64,000 nucleotides of DNA, taken from assembly GCF_036588685.1 (NCBI RefSeq), contig NC_086386.1, forward strand, positions 20,170,931-20,234,930. Direction: 5' to 3'. The position numbers were made by a program, and so were the translations under genes. Positions 1 to 11,139 of the stretch are shown one piece after another. The notes beneath the pieces were generated by a model that did not search any database, had not been told where the DNA came from, and saw nothing but the letters and a program-made list of their open reading frames with translations. Numbering within the stretch: the stretch's first letter is position 1; the number at the start of each line of letters is the position of its first letter. The stretch is from Mytilus trossulus. Its lineage: Eukaryota > Mollusca > Bivalvia > Mytilida > Mytilidae.

Positions 1-595
1 CTGATTCTAAACGTCCATTTGATCAGATTATGCCATAGGAAAGACATATAATATATATATTTTATAACATTTAGGTGTCAAAATATGACATATCATTTTA
101 TATTTCAAATCTGAAATAATTCCTTTAAAAAATTAAAAAAGTTATTAGCATTTTTATTTGGTCCTGTCATTGTCGATGTTAGTCCTATCACGATCAGAGT
201 TGGTCATGTCACGTTTTCTACAGTTTCTTACAATTTTTTTTCTTTTTTTTTCTTAAATCTATATATCAAATGATGAAACCTAATTATATTTCAAATTTGA
301 GATCAATCCTTTGAGAAGTGAAAAAGTTATTACCATTATTCATTTGGTCCTGTCATTCGGTCCAGTCATTAGTGTAACCCAGAAAATGGCTCTATATGCT
401 TTTTTATATACATATAAAAAGTAGGGATAAGCAGGAAATAGTGTATTGGCACTGCGTTGATAAGACTATAGGATTCTAAAAATCTGACAAACAGTCAAAA
501 ACAGGAGATACGAACATGCTTTATTGTTGGAACGTGCTGATGTAAAGTGGTACTATCTGTCAAATGTTCACCGATTTGACCCAAAGTCTTATATA
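1..595. other. AT-rich non-coding stretch with a diverged internal duplication
   Basis: I see no gene here. A block at about 115-176 recurs at about 296-360: both contain a TCCTTT..AAAAAGTTATTA core followed by TTTGGTCCTGTCATT, about 186 bp apart. This is a diverged local repeat of unknown origin. Confidence 0.5.
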
Positions 596-640
596 TCCCA
601 ACGGCACCAGCATATGGAGTATATGTGTCTCAATTGATAC
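596..640 (+). mobile_element. Fragment of a Penelope-like reverse transcriptase
   Basis: Read on the plus strand in the right frame, this short piece gives APAYGVYVSQLI-like residues. That conserved block lies downstream of the catalytic motifs in the Penelope-like reverse transcriptases at 34740 and 63820 of this window. Nothing recognisable of the element survives on either side, so it is a relic. The call rests on about 42 bp and is moderate. Confidence 0.45.
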
Positions 641-689
641 TTTACTCTAGAGCTAGCTTAAAGTACGTTGATTTTTGTTATCACGACTT

Positions 690-1050
690 TTTGGAAGCTT
701 ATACTTATTTTGGTCTCAGGTTTACCTGTAAAGAATAAATCGACCCTGAATATTTATTTAATCACATGACTATATAAGATCTGTTTGTCATTACAAACAC
801 TTTTCGTAGAAATTAACAGACAATTATCGTAAGTATACGTAATTTATTAGAATATATGTGACTCACAATTTTACAATAGAGGATATATCATACTTAATAT
901 AGCTATTCATATAATGATAAATAAATCGGGCGAGTACATGATCTCATTATATATATTTACAATATAAGAATCTTAACAACGAATCAATATTATTTTTTTG
1001 AAATCATGATGGTGGAACGGTTCTATATCTAGATAGGAAATACATAAAAT
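690..1050. repeat. Upstream repeat block U, copy 0
   Basis: Contains a TTATACTTATTTTGGTCTCA start, an AATCACATGACTATAT core and a GTATATGTGACTCA-like end. The same order of motifs recurs at 9410-9800, 19150-19500 and 28410-28750. The last three lie upstream of the B-box gene copies, so this is probably an orphan flank of an older duplication. No gene is seen inside it. Confidence 0.55.
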
Positions 1051-1064
1051 ACCAAAGGGTTAAG

Positions 1065-1262
1065 AACACCGACGAAAATTCAAATCGAAGCTCCCTTATC
1101 AAATGGCAAAATGAAAAGCTCAAACAGATCAAACGAATGTATAACAAATATCATATTACTTGAAAAGAGACATTTTCTTCTGTTGATATTGGGGGATTAC
1201 ACCTGGTTCTATAGCTAGCTAAATCTCTTACTAATATGAAATGCAATGATTAACAAACAACT
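1065..1262 (-). mobile_element. Penelope-like element 3' tail fragment (family P, minus strand)
   Basis: Shows the order GAAAATTCAAA..CCCTTATCAAATGGCAAAATG..CAAACGAATG..ACCTGGTTCTATAGCTAGCTAAAT. This is the reverse complement of the 3' tail that follows the Penelope-like reverse transcriptase at 35640-35870. It is a diverged, non-coding relic. Confidence 0.55.
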
Positions 1263-1299
1263 AGGTGCGTCTTGATAAGAAACCAGTACGCTGCTTATA

Positions 1300-1760
1300 A
1301 TGTTTATTTTGTTTTTAATAAGTAACTTCCGCAATTTCTGCGTCATTTTTTGGGAGTTATATCATTGACAGTCATACTGCATCTTTTAATTTTATATGTT
1401 TGTCTTAAGCTTTCTCAATTAAGCTATCTGTGTTATTTTTATTATTATGAATAAGAGTGTCATCACTGTATCAACTGCCATGATCACCAAACACTCAGAG
1501 ATTATATATGCTCTTAATTAAAACATCTAACATCATTGAAAGTCATGAACAAATTATTAATAAGCCTCAGTTTTACAACCGTTGTTTATTCACAGATGTA
1601 AATATGATACATGTGTGTAAAAAAAACGTTTTTATTTAACTAAAGAAGTATTGTTCTTTATTGATATTGTTTAATCATTGTAGTCTATCTAAGCATTTAA
1701 CTGTCTCGTATAATTCAGTATATAATAGTGGCTTGTATTGTTTGTTGTTTGTTATATTTA
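1300..1760. repeat. Diverged repeat paired with 17540-17930
   Basis: TTTTATATGTTTGTCTTAA, an ACTCAGAGATTATAT-like block and a TTCTTTATTGATATTGTTTAAT-like block occur in the same order here and at 17540-17930, where they are more diverged. Not coding. It looks like one more piece of the local segmental duplication. Confidence 0.45.
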
Positions 1761-2209
1761 ATATTTTGTGAATATTGATTGGTTTTGTTGAGAAATTAGA
1801 TTTTATTAAAACATTTAATTGAAATGGAATACATTGTTAAACAGACCCTTAATTATATAACACAATACACAATCTCTCTTCTTACGGATGTACACCTCTG
1901 AGGAGCCAAAAAAGTTCTAGAATTGAACTTTTATTCTCTACCTGATTTATGGGTTTATAAGACTGTAAAATAATAATTGGTGAAGAAAAAAATCAAATGG
2001 TGGTACACTTCTTTTTTTGCTACGGCTCTTTGAAAATACCCAATATTGATGATTTTATACCTCTATTGAAGACAAAGGGCAGTAAGCGTTAATCTTGTCT
2101 GTCTAATCCCTCAATCCTGGACTTCCCCAAATTGTTTTTCATTCTCTAACCTTAGTTTGTCTGGAATGTAATAAAACTTATACATATTACTTCTTGAGAC
2201 AAATTCAAT

Positions 2210-3265
2210 TACAAAGACCTGTGTGAGGTCATTATTTTCCTTGATAAAAATGCGAACTGTAATTGACATCAACATTTAATTCGTATGATAGGTTAATTGC
2301 TGTTGCCAATTTGAAAATTTACTTTTTTAAAGTTCCATCTTTGATATATTTAATAAAAAAAAAAACGCCATTGACGCACATTTTAATTTTAAAAACAAAT
2401 AATGTAATGTTTTTTGACGAATTATCGCTACAATAAATGGTCATTATCATATCATATATGTGAGATGAATTTAAAGTAAAACTTTCAAAACACGTTTGAA
2501 ACAACTCATATTCGTGTGTAAGATTTAAAAATCGTATTTGACTCACACTGAATAGAAAATCATGCTTCGACCTAGATGTATTGATATTCATTTTCGTGTA
2601 ACGTCCACATGTATTACGATTACGTGCTCTATTCGTGTCAGCTCTAAACTTTTTACATCTATATATTCTTTTTACTCTATCAAATGATCAAACGTATACA
2701 ATAGTCTCATACTATACTGAATAACAACCATGTTTCTCAAAATAGGGGGGGGGGGGGGGTGAGGGGGTATAGAATTAAATCCAGATTGTCAGTTTAAAAA
2801 ATTAAAAAATGCAATAGCATTCAATAGAACATTATTCTGAATAGTTCATTCGTTCAAAATTGTTCAAAAACAATAATTTCCCGCAATAAAAATGACAAAT
2901 AGATAAAAAATAAATAAATAATATAGCACGCCTCCTACAAACTAAATTGGTACACTAACTTACTTACAAAGTGACTTGTTTGTGTCATACACCATTATCG
3001 GGTGGTAACAATTCATTTGTGTCTTTTTTCATGGAGTTACAGTTACTGTAATATTTTTATTGTGTCTGAATAATGATTTCTAACATTTATTTCTAGATCA
3101 ATTAGTGAGTTTTATTTCAAGTTCTAAAATGAGCCGTAAGTTGTAATTAAAACATATCTGAAAGGAATATTTCACTTTAATGTGGTCGGTAAAATAGGAT
3201 AATATTTCTTCCAATCTATATAGAAAATAATATTTTTTTTGACGGTATATAAGACAGATAATGAA
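2210..3265. repeat. Diverged ~1.1-kb repeat, copy 1 (partner at 57500-58560)
   Basis: Starts with GACCTGTGTGAGGTCATTA and a CCTTGATAA block, passes AACAAATAATGT and TTCGTGTCAG, and ends with a TTGGTACA..TTAC..ACAAAGTG block. All recur in the same order in intron 11 of the large gene at 57500-58560. No reading frame is shared, so it is probably an old non-autonomous mobile element. A short frame on the minus strand (2319-2591) is not conserved in the partner copy. Confidence 0.6.
2745..2759 (+). repeat. Run of 15 G residues
   Basis: An uninterrupted G homopolymer followed by TGAGGGGG, the most G-rich spot of this A+T-rich region. It could fold as a G-quadruplex or be unstable in length. Confidence 0.9.
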
Positions 3266-3266
3266 T

Positions 3267-3398
3267 ATTCTAAGGTGTTTCTTGTCGTATAACACCTCAG
3301 GGTGTCAAGATTGCAATAGAAAGATCTCCCTTCGTCGGTTTTTAATTTCAACAATCCTGATACCCCTCGGGGTGTTCTACTACAAGAAAAACCTTAAA
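3267..3398. repeat. Inverted-repeat hairpin at the right end of the 2210-3265 repeat
   Basis: The left arm (3267-3313) contains TTTCTTGTCGTATAACACC. The right arm (3351-3398), read on the opposite strand, gives TTTCTTGTAGTAGAACACC and continues to match through a GTGTCA(A/G)GATTG end. A further version of this end, TTTTCTTGTCGTGTCGTAGA, borders the partner repeat at 57337. This suggests a mobile-element terminus or a foldback unit. Confidence 0.6.
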
Positions 3399-5239
3399 AT
3401 ATGCATCATCTATAGCATAACCTGTTATTGTTAAATCAATTTGTCTATTAAGAGTGATTCAATAAAATCACATAATCACATATCAAGTAAAGGATATGGG
3501 TCAAATGACTTTTTACGATATATTTGGCATATAAGCATTTATTAAAGACCTGGAAACCCATATCTGTGCTTGTCTCAGTCTTAGTAAAGTTTGTAAAGAA
3601 AATTTGTTATTTTGAATAAAACTTCATCATGTGATTTGAACATTTTTTCGTCAGAAAATATCTTTCCTACTGAAATTCAAATTTCTAGTAGATATATTAT
3701 ATTGTCTCCTAGCAATGTGAGTCATGGCCTATTCTGAAATTGGCATCATCAATTAGGGTTTTGTAAAACATGCAAGACATCCCTGTTTAAACTGTTACCG
3801 TCCATTGTTATCTTATATCTATGTTTATGTCTACTGGAGTATATTTATATTATTTATACAGTTATTGATTATATTTTTATATACATCTGTGATTGTTTTT
3901 TCCCATTCAGACTTGCTCTACCATTGGTAATGGTCAGTTGTTTTTATTTTATTTTTCAATTGGATTAACATATTTTTGAAAAGTTTAACAAATTAGAATT
4001 AACCAATTTATCAGAAAAATTACACTGGTTATATAGAAGTTTGACAACCACTAATTTTGATCATCGAAAAGCTTAATATTCCCTTAACAACACAACATAG
4101 TTAAAACGTTTAGCTGATTTCACAAAGTCAATGTGGAAATGAATGCAGATGGCCATTGTTGAGTATACCATTCTTGATATTGCTCCTCTTCAGCTTTAGA
4201 GGGCTATAGTTCTATTTTCATTTGTACTATGATCATGTGTAGGATTAATCACTGATCTCAGAACAGCAAAAGATGTGTTAGGATCATAGAATCTGCAGAA
4301 AGTCTGTCCTATGCAGGACAGCATTAACAATGTTTACACCAAAATGGAGTAAGACGATGAAGTATAACTTTGAAAATATCGAATGAAAATAAATTCCAGG
4401 AATTAAATGCATTATTGATAAATATAATTTTTTTACTATGGAACATATGACAGCAAAATGTAGTTCTTGACTTTGAAAAAAAAATTAAATTTAGTAGCCA
4501 TGGTAACTGAGCAGACAAAATTGTTAGAATTTTATTTTTTAATTTTTAAATTGTAGCCTTCTTGGTAAGTAACAAACCTTTTGTGGTACCTGATAAACAA
4601 TAATTGTATATTTTTTTTAATAAATTATGTTTTTAATTTTTTTTGTGAAAATGCATTTCACAATTACTTTTTGTTTATATTATAATGATTTTGTATAAAA
4701 CTTGTATATATATTTGTTTATAAATGACACTTTTCCCTGGCACGGGAAGTTTAACTGTTTTTAAAGTTCCATTAAAAATATAAAATGTAGGAATAGTGTC
4801 TATTGTTTTTACAGAAATTACTGGAATATCATTGATTTGTCAGTTGTAAATTTTTTAACTGCTAGAAGAATTATTAACCTCCTTAGTTTGCTTATGCCTT
4901 GAAATTGCCAGCACATATTTTATTTCATATATTATGATATAAGATCCAGAAAACGGAAGAAAGTTGACATTCTTTTATTTTAATTCCTTATTGATGGTTC
5001 ATATGATATGAAAGAATATTCATAAGATACTTCTTGTAGTAAGAAACGTATTTTGTAAGTGTGTGAAATGTATGAGTAGAAAATTTGCAGAACATAAGTA
5101 TTTGCTTTAATGGATAATTTGATACTGTAACTAATACATTATATAAGAAAACAAATGCATTCCAAATATGTACATGTATTAGATTATAAATAAGTCCCTG
5201 TTTGTCCTTAACCTGTATTTGTAATTGCAAATAACTGGA
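3399..5239. other. AT-rich stretch, no gene recognised
   Basis: Both strands carry only short frames interrupted by T-rich runs. Minus-strand frames of 64 and 80 codons near 4324 and 4988 lack any recognisable motif, signal or partner copy. I see nothing supportable here. Confidence 0.5.
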
Positions 5240-5520
5240 GGGCCCCGGTGGCTGAGTGGTCTAAGTAGTTACTACTGTAATCACAAGACTGTCAACACTG
5301 ATGTTTTGAGTTCATGTTGGTGCACTTGACTCAAATCTTAACAGACTTTGATATTCAGGATTTCTCTCGAAGGTCAGTGGTTTCTCCGTTCTTCCTTCTA
5401 CCTCCACCAAAAAAAACCAAACAAAACAAAACAAACTGGCCATCACAAAATAGCCCAAAAGCGGGTGCTTAAGAGTGGACAAGTCAAGTGACAAATATCC
5501 TTTACAAAAAAATCAAAGGA
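5240..5520 (+). mobile_element. tRNA-derived SINE (V/RUDI-like molluscan type, family tentative)
   Basis: The head reads as a degenerate tRNA: GGCCCCGGTGGCTGAGTGG contains a canonical RNA polymerase III A box, and TGAGTTCATGTTGG sits where a weak B box would be. The body has AAGGTCAGTGGTTTCTCCG and a CTTCTACCTCCACC block, then an A/C-rich run and CTGGCCATCACAAAATAGCC, a layout I associate with molluscan V-type SINEs such as RUDI. The degenerate B box and broken acceptor stem argue against a functional tRNA gene. SINE origin is confident, family name is not. Confidence 0.65.
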
Positions 5521-6904
5521 AATTACTGGAAATTTTGCAACTAAAATCTTGCAACCAACCATATACACGACATGATTATAGTAAATGAGAATTGAATCTA
5601 ACAACAAAAAGGCAACGTTAATTACAAATAGATGAAATGAGACCAGGGTGGTCTGGTTTATCCTATCAGCTTTGCTTTGATGATACTTACCAAGTAGTTA
5701 TACCACTCGTTTTGGATTGGGAAAAAAATAAAAAAATGTAGAACAATGAACAAGGACACCACGTATGTGCCAAAAGGAACTTAAAAAAAAATTCGTAATA
5801 CATTTGTACAAGATATAAATTATCCTGATCTTCAAAGCTAAGTACAAATTGTTAAGCCTTTGTCTCCATCTTTAAATTGTCTATTGGTCTCGTCTCTGAG
5901 ATATTTATCTCGGGTGAGACAAACTAACTGCAAATGTCAGAACATACCTGCTTCTTCTTCAAACAAAATTTCATTACCTCGTACTCAATTAGCTGAGGGA
6001 CCCCATTGTTGTCAACTCATATTTTTACAGACATTATTTTACCTTTGTTATTATTTAATGGGTTATTGTATCATACCGTAGTTAACCATAAGATATAACA
6101 AGTTGTAAGTTGAGACAATATAAGTGTTTTAAAAGTAAGTTAGTTGAAAGTAGTAGTAATAATCACTACTGAAGACTTTTTTTACCATTTATTAAGATTT
6201 GAACAAATGTGACAATTTGATATTTTTGAAATTAGTGACACTTAGAATTGAGTGACCTGTCTTTCGCACCCATTGCAGAGCATAAGTCGACTTTTATAAC
6301 GTAAAAGCCTGATTCTATGTTGCCAGTTGATCAGATGATGTCATGGGAGAGAAATACAAAACATTTTGTTATATTTCTCAATCTTCAGCATATATAGTTA
6401 TCTCGGTGATACCGAGACAGATCTGATAAAGATATGATAATGGAAATTTAAGAAGTAAAAACAAAATCTGAATACTCCAAACAAACAAGAACGAATCTGA
6501 ACTAAAGATTATGTTGTTTAATCTTTTTTTTAAATATCAATGTTAAGTGAACATGTTACATTTTGTATATGTGTGGAATAGAAGTCTTTGTTTCTATACT
6601 GTCAGTCCTAGAACTTATTATGTTAGATTGGTTCATTATTATACTGTTTTCTGGATAAACTTTAAATTACTTTATATACTATATATAATAAGATTTAAAA
6701 AAAAGTAGGAGTTAGCTCGCATTTGATTAAACGAAGATTCTGAAAAAAGTATAAAATAATAAATGCAAACATTAATTGTAGAGGAACCAATTAAAAAGAA
6801 CATTAGTTGTCTTATTTATATTCACTGATTTCACTCATTTTCTCATATTGATTTAAAACATACCAGGACGTTTATCCAGACAAGACTTAGGATGGCCTAA
6901 GAAG
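5521..6904. other. AT-rich stretch, no gene recognised
   Basis: Only short frames are present, such as 5860-6081 on the plus strand, with no domain, splice context or second copy. I see nothing supportable here. Confidence 0.5.
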
Positions 6905-7410
6905 ACTGGCGACAGTCATATAACTCGATATAAACATAGATATCAATATATAGTATATATATGCAATTGGATTTTTCTACGTATCTCTAATTTCTTATTA
7001 CATTAAAAAAATATGTCAATAAAAAACATGTGTTTTTGTGGATCCCATCAGTCAACCAATTGATTTACCCTTGTTTCACTTTTATTTTCAAAGATTATAT
7101 CATTTCCCTATTATAGACAAACACTGCTTGTTTATGCATTACCCATCTCTACATAAGTGATTAAATTAAAGGTCTCATGAATACGGATTTAATAAGGTTT
7201 AACTTGCAAATAAATAATACAACAGTTGTGCTTCTTGACTTATTTTGACAAAATTGAAACAAACATGTTGCAGAAAGCGAATTATTATTTCACTATTTCA
7301 TTTTTTTTAATTGATATGACACACATAAAATAATAAAGTTGAAAAAAAAAACACAAATAAAATAATTCAGTTGAAAAACCCCCACAAATAACGAAGTATG
7401 TACTCGATGA
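6905..7410. repeat. Local duplication unit, copy 1 (parts a1 and b1)
   Basis: Part a1 (6905-6978) contains CAGTCATATAACTCGATATA and ends in TTGGATTTTT; it recurs as a2 at 7483-7552. Part b1 (from 6979) contains TGCATTACCCATCTCTA and GCGAATTATTATTTCACTAT; it recurs as b2 at 8645-9340. So a-b was duplicated in tandem and the second copy was later split by insertions. Confidence 0.65.
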
Positions 7411-7552
7411 TGTTATCAGTATGTGTTTTTGTATTTTAATCTAGACACCAAGTAGGTAACTAGTGAAATGACCTTCAAATACTGCCGACGGTCATATAAC
7501 CCAATAAAAATATAAATATAAATAAGTAGCATACGTGTGTAATTGGATTTTT

Positions 7553-8640
7553 GTCGAGCCTGCGACTTTTGTCGCAGAAAGCTCGACATAGGGATAGTGA
7601 TCCGGCGGCTACGGCGGCGGCTATGGATCACTTCTTTAAAAAAGCTGTATATTTTAGAAGGTGGACCTGAATGCTTCATACTTTGTATATGGATGCCTCA
7701 TGTTACGAAGTTTCCGTCAGTAACATGTCCAATGTCCTTGACCTCATTTTCATGGTTCAGTGACTACTTGAAAAAAAGTAAATTTTTTTTGTAATGTTAA
7801 ATTCTCTCTTATTATAAGTTATAGGATAACTTTTTTTGTGTGTGGGTACCTTGCAAGTTTCTCTTGCCAATCAGACAGTTTTCACTTGACCTCGACCTCG
7901 ACCTTATTTCATGGATCAGTGAACAAGGTTTAGTTTTGGTGGTCAAGTCCATATCTGAGATACTATAAGCAATAGGTCTATGGTATATGGAAGCACTGTA
8001 AGGTGTACATGTCCAACTGGCAGGTGTCATCTGACCTTGACCTCATTTTCATGGTTCAGTGTATAGTTAAGTTTTTGTGTTTTGGTCTGTTTTACTTATA
8101 CTGTGTGCAATAGGTCTTCTATATTTTGTGTATGGAATGGTTGTAAGGTGAACAGGTCTACCTGGCAGGTGTCATATGTAAATGACCTCATTTTCATGGT
8201 TCATTGGTCAAAGTAAAGTTTTTGAATTTTGGCCTTTTTTTCTAATACTATATGCAATAGGTCAACTATGTTTGATGTTTAGAAATATTTCATGATCTAC
8301 ATGTCAGTCGCGCAAGTTTTATTTGACCTTGACCTCATTTTTTTATGGTTCATTGCTCAGTGTAAAGCTTTTGTGTTTTGGTCTGTTTTTCTTTAACTAT
8401 AAGCAATAAGTCAATTTTATTTGTTGTATGGAAGAATTGTTAGCTGTACATGCCTTCCTGGCATGGTTTATCTGACCTTGACCTCTTTTTCATGGTTTAA
8501 AGGTCAATGTGTATTTTTCTTGGTTTATGTTAGGTTTATGTGAGTTGTAATAAAGCTTTATTATTAGGACTATCAACATAATATCAATGATTAGTAAAGA
8601 AGGAGAGACATTTCAGTGTGTGCATTCTTGTTGAAGGTTT
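7553..8640 (+). mobile_element. Insertion element with an internal array of ~145-bp tandem repeats
   Basis: It opens with a hairpin: GTCGAGC..GCTCGAC enclosing TGCGAC..GTCGCA at about 7551-7586, then GGCGGCTACGGCGGCGG. From about 7700 to 8540 a unit of roughly 145 bp recurs about six times, marked by GACCTTGACCTCATTTTCATG-like starts with GGTTCA and a TGCAATAGGTC block. It ends in a TATCAATGATTAGTAAAGAA segment. It lies exactly between parts a2 and b2 of a local duplication, so its borders are well defined. Bivalve elements with short internal tandem arrays are known (for example pearl-type, Helitron-related elements), but I cannot assign a family. Frames of 83 and 72 codons inside are repeat artefacts. 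Confidence 0.6.
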
Positions 8641-8817
8641 CTTTGATTAATTATTTCATTTTAAAAAATATGCCAATCGTTGTTGTTACCTGTAAAATGG
8701 AATGTGTTTTGTGGATTGCATCAGTCCCTTGTTTCACTATTATTTTCAAAGTTTACATTTTTCATCTTGAAATAGCTGAACATTGCTAGTTTATGCATAA
8801 CCCATCTCTAACTTGAA

Positions 8818-9150
8818 ACTACTAACACAAAGGTTCCTGGTTCGATTCCCGTTTGGGATGAAAATTTCAGAAACTCAATTTTCGTCTCTCCCTTGACACC
8901 ATTTGCGAGTATGGTCTTGAGGAAACGATGATAGTCCGTCGGACGGGGACGATAAATGGCTGACCCGTGTTAAGAGAGAGCCATATCTCTTGCACGTTAA
9001 AGACACCCTTGTAGATTTCAAAAAAAGAGTAGGCTAATGCCGCTACAAGGCAGCATTCGCACCCGCAAAGTGGAAAGGGATTAATATAAGTTGCAAAACT
9101 TGTTTCCCAATCCACTATAAATAAATATGTTTAAAACTAAAACTAAAACT
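8818..9150 (+). mobile_element. 5'-truncated SINE with a Nin-DC-like core
   Basis: Starts within a tRNA-like half that keeps only the B box (GGTTCGATTCCCGTTTGGG at 8835-8853); the A box is missing. The conserved core includes GTCGGACGGGGACGATAAAT, GCTGACCCGTGTTAAGAGAG and TCTTGCACGTTAAAGACACC, which fits the metazoan Nin-DC SINE domain. The tail is (AAAACT)n. It is flanked by the direct repeat AACTTGAA (8810-8817 and 9151-9158), a target-site duplication consistent with LINE-assisted retroposition. A short minus-strand frame across it (8867-9115) is incidental. Confidence 0.8.
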
Positions 9151-9188
9151 AACTTGAAGGTCACATTCAAACGGATTTGTGACGTCGA

Positions 9189-9212
9189 ATTATTCACTTG
9201 CAAGTGAATAAT
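9189..9212. repeat. Perfect 24-bp palindrome
   Basis: The half-site ATTATTCACTTG is followed directly by its exact reverse complement. It lies in repeat part b2; the equivalent place in copy 1 (about 7190-7225) is diverged. It may be a chance product of an AT-rich repeat or a binding site; nothing nearby decides this. Confidence 0.7.
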
Positions 9213-9409
9213 ACATAAGCGTTGCTTCTTGGATTAGTATGCCAATTATTTCGAAACAGACACGCTACAAAAAGCAAATTATTATTTCACTATTTGAATC
9301 ACTTGATTTTTATTAATGATAGGACACACAAAAAATTAAGTCTGTTTATATCCCGTATGAAAGGTTGCTTTAATATTTCTCTACAAGGAAAGAGAAGATA
9401 ATCACGGTT

Positions 9410-9800
9410 TTTAGACTGCTTATACTTGTTTTGGTCTCAAGTTTTACCTGTATAGAAAAATTTGACCCGGAATTAATTTTAATCACATGACTATGTTTTA
9501 TATCTTTTTGTCGTCACAATAAATATTGTTCGTAAACCCTAAATAGGACAATTGTCGTAAGTATTTGACATTGACAATTGTATATGTGACTCATAATTTG
9601 GCAATGCGGTAATAATTCAACAGATTTTTCATATCTGATACAGCAATACATGTAATATTTGATAAATCGGTCAAATTCTAGAGAAAAGTGTAATCGCATG
9701 ACCTCATTTTCGATATTTATCTTTATAAATGTATGAAGAACGGGTCAATAATATATTTGAAACCATGATGGGAACAATACATTGAAATACATATGCAATA
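9410..9800. repeat. Upstream repeat block U, copy 1
   Basis: Shares GTTTTGGTCTCA, TTTTACCTGTA, AATCACATGACTAT, a CAATTGTCGTAAGTAT block and a GTGACTCATAATTT block with 690-1050. It also shares an AAACCATGATGG block with the region near 1005. It lies about 3 kb upstream of B-box gene copy 1. Confidence 0.55.
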
Positions 9801-10484
9801 GTGCAAAAGCTTTTACTACTAAAACACAAAATATCTGCATATATATTTTGAAGATACCTTTTCAAATCTTTTTTAATGCTTCTGATAGTGATCTGTAAGC
9901 AATTATGGCTCATTTTGTCACAATTGGCAAAGGATTTTCTTTTTTAAATAATAGTTTATCTCAAGGGAAAAGGGACCCAGCGTTGACGATTCTGAATGTA
10001 TATCAAAAATAGAAATGTAGGCTGTAGCACTCAAGGACGTGGCACCCCAAGGAAACGTATCGATATGACGTCTTCTACACCAAAACATGTCTAGGAGTTC
10101 CGATCCGTGCAAATCAAAATCATACTCAAAAAAGGACCGAATGTGTCGGAACTAATTTCTGAAAATTGATTATCACTCAATCGACGGTAAAATGCTTATC
10201 ACCATAACTCGTCAAATGATGACCACGCCAACCGTCGCTGTCAAGTTTATAACTGAGTTTTTAAAAAAATCGTTCGTTAATTTGCAAGTCGCAAAGAAAC
10301 GACTATTATACTTGATCATGTTGAATATATTTATTGAGTAAATGAAGTTCAACGCATAACATTGCATTATTTGTTATCGTTTGAACAGTACCAAAATCTA
10401 CAAAATACCGAAAATATCTACAAAGTTTGAAACATAGTGCATTTGTCTTCCTATTGTGCAAGTATGTTTATAAAAAGTAAAATC
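9801..10484. other. No gene recognised
   Basis: Minus-strand frames at 9704-9913 and 9918-10112 show no domain, signal peptide or recognisable context. Nothing else is supportable. Confidence 0.45.
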
Positions 10485-10865
10485 ACAAAAATACCGAACT
10501 CCGAGGAAAATTCAAAGAAGAAAGTCTCTAATAAATTGTCAAAATCAAAAGTTCGAAAACGTCAAACAAAGGAAAACAACTGTCACATTCCTGTCTTGCA
10601 ATTGGTACATGCATTTTCTTAGGTAGAAAGTTGTGGATAAAACCTGGTTATAAAGCTAGCTAAACCTCTCACTAGTATGAAAGTTGCATCAAACTCAATA
10701 ATACTGACAATGATGTGTGAAAAACCCAGACATATAATATAGGTAAAAATACGGGTACATCAGTCAACATTGTGTTATAATATAAATCACTATAAAGACA
10801 AACAAATATGTAACAAAGAAACACAAAATGGCATAAAGAATAAGTATGTAAGCAAAAATTAAAGA
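10485..10865 (-). mobile_element. Penelope-like element 3' tail fragment (family P, minus strand)
   Basis: Reverse complement of the tail that follows the Penelope-like element at 35470-35870. Landmarks are ACCGAACTCCGAGGAAAATTC, AAAACCTGGTTATAAAGCTAG and AACCTCTCACTAGTATGA, then an AACAAAGAAACACAAAATGG block. It is followed immediately by a family M repeat. Short frames in it are not genes. Confidence 0.6.
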
Positions 10866-10965
10866 CAAGAAGACCCATTGGTGGCCTTTGGCTGTTGTCT
10901 ACTCTTTAGTTCGATTGTTGTCTCTTAGATACATTCCCCATTTCAATTTTCAATTTAACAAATTA
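10866..10965 (-). repeat. Dispersed repeat family M, minus-strand copy
   Basis: Reads CCCATTGGTGGCCTTTGGCTG..TCTCTTAGATACATTCCCCATTTCAATTTT, the reverse complement of the family at 38550, 47275 and 60470 (AATGGGGAATGTGTC..). Non-coding. Confidence 0.55.
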
Positions 10966-11139
10966 CCATGATACAATAACACAATGATTGGATGACTGGA
11001 TGTTTAAGTACAGAGACACGTCATATATGTATAAAAAAAGGAACATAAAAGAGAGACACAAAAAGGCGTATAGAGAAAGCAAATAAGCAAAAAGAAAAAA
11101 AGCTATAAAACTTTAAAATCGAGGAGTTTGACCAAGTTC

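Larger units (their letters stand above)
8645..9340. repeat. Local duplication unit, copy 2 (part b2), interrupted by a SINE
   Basis: Matches 6985-7335 through ATATGCCAAT, TGTTTTGTGGAT, TTGTTTCACT, TTTATGCAT, CCCATCTCTA and CAAATTATTATTTCACTAT. The SINE at 8818-9150 splits it; removing the SINE restores alignment with copy 1. Confidence 0.7.

Noticed and set aside
5244-5330. Possible functional tRNA gene (good A box)
   Set aside because: The B box is degenerate, the arms do not fold as an acceptor stem, and the sequence continues into a SINE body.
7700-8540. Possible CRISPR array because of regular repeats
   Set aside because: The unit is about 145 bp and diverged, there are no short identical repeats with unique spacers, and the DNA is eukaryotic.
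9918-10112. 64-codon minus-strand frame with a protein-like look
   Set aside because: No domain or duplicate was found, and there is no promoter or splice context; possibly part of an unrecognised repeat.
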